Below, in pieces: positions 59,856-64,000 of a stretch of 64,000 nt of DNA. The position numbers and the translations under genes were made by a program. Location of the stretch: the NCBI GenBank assembly GCA_046156035.1, contig JBJXEW010000053.1, positions 124,001 through 188,000 of the forward strand, written 5' to 3'. Source of the stretch: JAEUIX01 sp046156035 (lineage in GTDB: Bacteria > Planctomycetota > Phycisphaerae > Phycisphaerales > UBA1924). Numbering within the stretch: position 1 is the first letter of the stretch; every line of letters starts with the position of its first letter. The notes beneath the pieces are model-generated. The model was given only the letters and a program-made list of their open reading frames with translations, had not been told where the DNA came from and made no database searches.

Positions 59856-62744
59856 ATGAGCGGTGTCACTTCCAGCGTCGGTGTATTCAGCGGGATCGAT
59901 CGTGAACAGATCATCAGCCAGTTGCTCAACGCGGCCTCGCGCCCCAAGACGCTGATCCAGCGTCGCGTCGTCCAACTGCAAACCCAGTCCACCTCTCTCC
60001 TCGACATCTCCTCGCGGCTGGGCACCCTGAAGGCCGCCGCGGCCAAGTTCAACACGTCACGCGTCTTCGAGCAGGTTCAGGCCACGACTTCGGACGACAA
60101 GGTCGCCACCGCCACCGCCGCGCCGGGGGCCGCTGCCGGCACGTATTCCTTCGTTGTCGATCGCCTCGTCTCCACGCATCAGGTGCTGTCACGCGGGTTC
60201 AGTGCACCCACGGGCGTCTCGGTCGGTGCCACCTCGTTCACCTTCGAGCCCGCGCAGGGCCGCTTGGACACCCAGACGCGCCTCTCCGACCTCAACGGCG
60301 GCGCCGGCATCACGCGCGGCAAGATCGTCATCACCGACTCCGGCGGCACCGCCACAACCGTCGACCTCTCCAAGGTGGAGAGCGTTGATGAAGTGGTCAA
60401 GGCCATCAACGACGCCGCGCAGGGGCGGGTTGTTGCCAGTGTCTTCGGCGATAAACTCCGCGTGCTCGATCAGGGGGGCGGCGTCGGCTCGCTCGCCATC
60501 ACCGATGCGCCGGGCACCACCGGCACCACGGCCAGTTTGGGCCTCACCAACGGCCCGACCGATCCCGGCGACGGTGGTGAGATCATCGGCGGCGAGATCT
60601 ACAAACTCGGGCGCTCCGTCGCCCTGCGCACGCTCAACGACGGCAACGGTGTCAACTTTTCCAAGACCATCGGCACCTCGTCGCCCGACATCAAGATCAC
60701 CACCCGCGACGGCACCGTCATCGAGGTCGATCTCGGCGACGTCTACGAGAACATCGTGCCCCCCGTCGGCGGCGCGGCCGTTCCCACGCTCACCAAGCAC
60801 GCCGCCTCAGATATCGGCGAGGTCATCGACCGCATCAACGCCGCGGCGGCGGGCAAGGTCGTGGCCGGCATCAGCACCACCGGGCCCGGCCTGGTGCTCT
60901 CCGACACCACCGCCGGCGCGGGTTCCCTGGTTGTCGAGGACCTGACCACGGGCACCACCGCCAAAGACCTGGGCCTCCTCGGCACGTCGGCCCTGGGGCA
61001 GATCGACGGACGCAAACTCCTCGCGTCCATCAACTCCACGCTGTCGTACAACCTCAACGGCGGCGCGGGTGTGGCCAGCGGCGCGTTCACGGTCACCGGC
61101 CGAGACGGCACGGTCCGCTCCTTTACCGTCAACACCGGCGGGTCGGTGCAGGACCTCATCAACTCGTTCGGCGATGCCAGCGCCTATCTCGTCACCGCCG
61201 AACTCGACAAGAGCGGCACCGGCATCCTCCTCAAAGACAACACCGGCGGCGGCGGCGCGTTCATCGTTTCAGGTGCTGGCGCCACCGCCCTGGGCCTTGC
61301 CACCGCCCCCGCGGGCGTGGGTGCCTCCACGGTGCAGAGCGCACGCCTGCAGCACAAGTACGTCTCCACGGCCACACGCCTCGACTCCCTCAACGGCGGG
61401 CGCGGCATCGGCATCGGCGACTTCCAGATCGTGGACAGTTACGGCAAGACCTCCACCGTGCGCGTCACCACCAGCCAATCCACCGTCGGCGACCTCATCT
61501 CACAGATCAACTCCTCGGGCGGCGGCAACATCGGGGCCCGCATCAACGACAAGGGCGACGGCATCCTTCTCTACGAGATCGCCGCGCCCGGTGGCGCGGG
61601 CGTGCGCGCCATCTCCGTCAAGGACACGACCGGCGGTGTGGCCAAGGCGCTCAACATCCTCTCCACCGCTGCGGGAACCGGCGCCCAGAACATCATCGAC
61701 GGCTCCGCCGAGCGCACCGTGACCTTCGCGGCGGCGGATTCCCTCCAGCAGATCGCCGACAAGATCAACCAGGCGGGTGTGCAGGTCACCGCCGCCGTCA
61801 TCAACGACGGCAGTTCCTCCACGCCCAGCCGGCTCACCTTCACCAGCCGCGGCACCGGCGAGGCGGGCCGGTTCTCGGTGGACACGGGAAGCCTCGACCT
61901 GGGCCTCACCACGTTGTCGGAGGGGCTCAACTCCCGCGTGCTCTTCGGCTCAACCGACCCGGCCCGCGCCATCCTGCTCTCCAGTTCCACCAACGCCGTC
62001 TCGGGCGTGGTGGCGGGCCTCACGCTCGACCTGAGGAGCGCTGCGCCCGCGCCGGTCTCGATCAGCATCGCCAGCGATACCACCGGCATCGTGGCCTCCG
62101 TCAACGAGTTCATCACGGCCTTCAACGAACTGGTGGATCGGATCGACGGCCTCACCAGTTTCGACAGCACCACCAATCAGCGCGGGCCTCTATTGGGTGA
62201 TTCGACCGCGTCGAGCCTGCGCGGCGAACTCAACAGCGTGCTGAACAGCCAGCCCAAGGCCGTGGGCGGGCGCTTCCAGTTTCTCAGCCAGGTGGGCGTG
62301 GCCTTCGACAAGGACGGCAGACTCACGCTGAACGAGGAGCGCTTGCGCACCTCCATCCAGACCGATGCCCAGGCCGTGCGCGATCTCTTCGCCGCCAAGG
62401 GCCAGGCCCAGGCCTCCACCACCGAGCGTGTCTTCGCCGACAACCCCGGCATCCTGGTGCGTGTCTCCACCAGCGGGGCACTCACGACGCTGGGCGTGGC
62501 CGAACGCCTCGTGCAGTCGATCGAGAAGTACACCAAGGCCGTCGACGGCATCATCCCGCGGCGGACCAAGACCATCGACGAACAGGTCCGCACCAGCAAT
62601 ACGCGCATCTCACAACTCGACCTGCGCCTGGCCTCGCGCCGGGCCATCCTGGAGAACCAGTTCATCGCCATGGAGTCGGCCATCGGCCGCCTCCAGACGC
62701 AGTCCGGCAGCCTCCAGAACATCCGTGCCATCACCCTCACCTGA
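59856..62744 (+). CDS. fliD: flagellar filament cap protein FliD
   Basis: 962 residues, about twice the usual enteric length. The start SSVGVFSGIDREQIISQLLNAASRPKTLIQ is the FliD_N domain; the end SIEKYTKAVDGIIPRRTKTIDEQVRTSNTRISQLDLRLASRRAILENQFIAMESAIGRLQ is FliD_C, a coiled coil that meets the filament. Between them lie several repeated flagellin-hook-type units (LNGGAGITRGKIVITDSGG, LNGGAGVASGAFTVTGRDG, LNGGRGIGIGDFQIVDSYG), each with VxxxVxxINDAA-like helices. The cap folds flagellin at the filament tip. Start ATG 59856 after TTGGAG. fliS follows. Confidence 0.93.
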   Translation: MSGVTSSVGVFSGIDREQIISQLLNAASRPKTLIQRRVVQLQTQSTSLLDISSRLGTLKAAAAKFNTSRVFEQVQATTSDDKVATATAAPGAAAGTYSFVVDRLVSTHQVLSRGFSAPTGVSVGATSFTFEPAQGRLDTQTRLSDLNGGAGITRGKIVITDSGGTATTVDLSKVESVDEVVKAINDAAQGRVVASVFGDKLRVLDQGGGVGSLAITDAPGTTGTTASLGLTNGPTDPGDGGEIIGGEIYKLGRSVALRTLNDGNGVNFSKTIGTSSPDIKITTRDGTVIEVDLGDVYENIVPPVGGAAVPTLTKHAASDIGEVIDRINAAAAGKVVAGISTTGPGLVLSDTTAGAGSLVVEDLTTGTTAKDLGLLGTSALGQIDGRKLLASINSTLSYNLNGGAGVASGAFTVTGRDGTVRSFTVNTGGSVQDLINSFGDASAYLVTAELDKSGTGILLKDNTGGGGAFIVSGAGATALGLATAPAGVGASTVQSARLQHKYVSTATRLDSLNGGRGIGIGDFQIVDSYGKTSTVRVTTSQSTVGDLISQINSSGGGNIGARINDKGDGILLYEIAAPGGAGVRAISVKDTTGGVAKALNILSTAAGTGAQNIIDGSAERTVTFAAADSLQQIADKINQAGVQVTAAVINDGSSSTPSRLTFTSRGTGEAGRFSVDTGSLDLGLTTLSEGLNSRVLFGSTDPARAILLSSSTNAVSGVVAGLTLDLRSAAPAPVSISIASDTTGIVASVNEFITAFNELVDRIDGLTSFDSTTNQRGPLLGDSTASSLRGELNSVLNSQPKAVGGRFQFLSQVGVAFDKDGRLTLNEERLRTSIQTDAQAVRDLFAAKGQAQASTTERVFADNPGILVRVSTSGALTTLGVAERLVQSIEKYTKAVDGIIPRRTKTIDEQVRTSNTRISQLDLRLASRRAILENQFIAMESAIGRLQTQSGSLQNIRAITLT

Positions 62745-62826
62745 GCCGGGTTGCGGTTCAGGCCCGATCGGCGATCTGCCGCGCGTCTGAAGAGCAGCCC
62801 CCGGCGCGCCGATAAGTCTCTCCATC

Positions 62827-63300
62827 ATGCCCACCGAGAACCCGGCCAATCAGTATCTGACCGTCAAGGTGATGTCCGCCGCGCCGGAAGAGTTGCGACT
62901 GATGCTCATCGAGGGGGCGATCAAGTTTTGCCGTCAGGGGCAGGAGGCCCTTGCCCGCAAGGACTTCGAGGGCTGCCACAAGGGCTACACGCGCTGCCGC
63001 GAGATCATCCTTGAACTCATGAACACGATGCGGGCCAATGTGGACCCCGAACTCTGCGGCCGCCTGAGCGGCATCTACACGTTCATGTACACGCAACTGG
63101 TGGAGAGCAGCGCGACCAAAGACGCGGCCAAGGCCGACCAGGTCATCGCCCTTCTCGAGTACGACCGAGAAACGTGGCTGCTGCTCATGAAGAAACTCGC
63201 CGAGCAGAAGGGCGCGGGTGCCGCGGCCCCCACCGACGCTCCGCCCGCCAATGCCGCCGCCACCGCCGCCAATCGGCCCGCGCTCTCGCTGAGCGCATGA
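62827..63300 (+). CDS. fliS: flagellin chaperone FliS
   Basis: 157 residues. NQYLTVKVMSAAPEELRLMLIEGAIKFCRQG is the FliS signature (usual NxYxxxxVxTAxPxxLIxMLYDGAI); four helices follow. The Ala/Pro tail (about residues 130-157) is an extra beyond the usual 130. Holds flagellin monomeric in the cytoplasm before export. Start ATG 62827; TAAGTC at 62813-62818 lies eight bases upstream, so it may be transcribed separately from fliD, 82 bp before. No flagellin gene is in the window. Confidence 0.92.
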   Translation: MPTENPANQYLTVKVMSAAPEELRLMLIEGAIKFCRQGQEALARKDFEGCHKGYTRCREIILELMNTMRANVDPELCGRLSGIYTFMYTQLVESSATKDAAKADQVIALLEYDRETWLLLMKKLAEQKGAGAAAPTDAPPANAAATAANRPALSLSA

Positions 63301-63374
63301 GCGAGGGAAGCCAGCGCAAAGAGTTCCCAGCACCAAGTTCAGAGCACAGACCCGGCCAGGCGCCCGGCGCGCCG

Positions 63375-63441
63375 CCTGACGCCTGATGTCTGACGTGCTG
63401 CATTTGCCATTTGCTCTTTGCCATTTGCCATTTGCCATTTG
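63375..63441. repeat. heptamer-period array between fliS and the UDP-sugar pyrophosphorylase gene
   Basis: CCTGACG, CCTGATG, TCTGACG (63375-63395), then GCATTTG, CCATTTG, CTCTTTG, CCATTTG, CCATTTG, CCATTTG (63400-63441). Two unit types side by side; the second is the longest run of this kind in the window. Confidence 0.85.
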
Positions 63442-63485
63442 GCTCGGCCCAGTGCCCTTTGCCTTGCCGCGAATACCATCGGCCC

Positions 63486-64000
63486 ATGCCCACCGCCGAT
63501 GCTCCCGCACACACCCACGCACTCGCCCAGCGCCTGCGCGCCATCGGCCAGGGCCACGTCCTCAACTTCGAAAGCCGCCTCAGGTCCGACCAGCGCGCTT
63601 CGCTCTGGGCCCAACTCGCCTCGCTCGACCTCGATGCGCTCCCGTCGCTGATTGAGCGATACGTCCAGTCCAAGCCCACCGCCGCGATCGCGGGCGCCAT
63701 CCACCCTGTCCCCGCCTACCCCCTCCACCCAACCCCAGCCGCTCCGGCGTGGGACCGCGCCGCCTACACCTCCCGCGGCATCGACCTCCTCCGCGCCGGC
63801 AAGGTCGCGGCCTTCACCGTCGCCGGTGGTCAGGGCTCGCGCCTCGGGTTCGAAGGCCCCAAGGGCTGCTACGCCGGCGGCAGCGTCACCGGCAAGCCCC
63901 TCTTCGCCTGCCTCGCCGAGTGGATCATCGCCGCCCAGCACCGCTGGTGCCCACCCGCTGTCATGATCCCGTGGTACATCATGACCAGCCCCGCCAACCA
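63486..64000 (+). CDS. UDP-N-acetylhexosamine/UDP-sugar pyrophosphorylase, N-terminal part (cut by window edge)
   Basis: The visible 171 residues start with a helical amino domain and then AFTVAGGQGSRLGFEGPKGCYA, the nucleotide-binding signature of eukaryote-type UDP-GlcNAc/UDP-sugar pyrophosphorylases (usual LAGGQGTRLGxxGPKG). Makes a UDP-sugar from UTP and a sugar-1-phosphate. The choice between GlcNAc-1-P and Glc-1-P needs the missing part. Start ATG 63486; TACCAT (63474-63479) ends six bases before it, no SD. Confidence 0.88.
   Translation, partial: MPTADAPAHTHALAQRLRAIGQGHVLNFESRLRSDQRASLWAQLASLDLDALPSLIERYVQSKPTAAIAGAIHPVPAYPLHPTPAAPAWDRAAYTSRGIDLLRAGKVAAFTVAGGQGSRLGFEGPKGCYAGGSVTGKPLFACLAEWIIAAQHRWCPPAVMIPWYIMTSPAN

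Noticed and set aside
63375..63441. Short direct repeats considered as CRISPR
   Set aside because: Units are seven bases without spacers and no cas gene is present.

Overview
The window looks like chromosomal DNA of a high-GC planctomycete, most likely of the Phycisphaerae. Evidence: two secreted proteins end in the paired Cys-rich 'GC-type' dockerin-like module typical of that group; one ends in a short PEP-CTERM-like tail; ThiD2 is fused to ThiE; cell-wall, flagellar and replication genes are scattered rather than clustered; and many starts lack a Shine-Dalgarno (SD) sequence. I found no transposase, integrase, phage gene or CRISPR array. The assignment is inferred from protein families, not from a marker gene.

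Layout. 1-12.4 kb: tryptophan 2,3-dioxygenase (cut by the edge), an ankyrin protein, an EF-G-like GTPase, queA, a membrane-anchored spermidine-synthase-like protein, a methyltransferase, a HAD phosphatase, aroC and rpmA. 12.6-20.5 kb: a GNAT protein, dnaA with a candidate oriC in front, a HEAT-like secreted protein, an MFS transporter, an FtsQ-like protein and greA. 20.6-26.1 kb: tRNA-Glu(CTC), an MBL-fold hydrolase, thiE-cls (4-bp overlap) and zwf. 26.4-32.1 kb: two large secreted dockerin proteins, the second with GH57 and CBM25 domains. 32.2-39.3 kb (minus strand): murC, murB, ddl, then a PAS histidine kinase and response regulator overlapping by one base. 39.6-45.6 kb: NYN nuclease, Nudix, acyltransferase, two NfeD proteins and a LON-domain protein. 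45.6-48.6 kb: an accessory-looking segment with a TPR protein and a SIR2-like protein. 48.7-58.4 kb: atpD without atpC, a secreted sorted protein, sucC without sucD, a nitrilase-family hydrolase, a DUF4160/DUF2442 pair, phoU, eno and a HEPN two-gene module. 58.5-64 kb: a small unknown protein, a membrane protein, fliD, fliS and the start of a UDP-sugar pyrophosphorylase.

Three things cut across the gene list. First, at least 14 genes have a TAnnnT box ending 4-9 bases before the start codon and no SD, which suggests leaderless mRNAs. Second, short hairpin-forming repeats with a 7-base period, and an exact 23-bp palindrome, lie between genes and also inside the reading frames of sucC, thiE, queA and the LON gene without breaking them. 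Third, several normally linked genes stand alone (atpD, sucC, the ftsQ-like gene).

The best candidates for something not yet described are the SIR2-like/TPR segment, the HEPN pair behind eno, and the coding-sequence-tolerant repeats. All functions are from reading motifs by eye; no database search was run.
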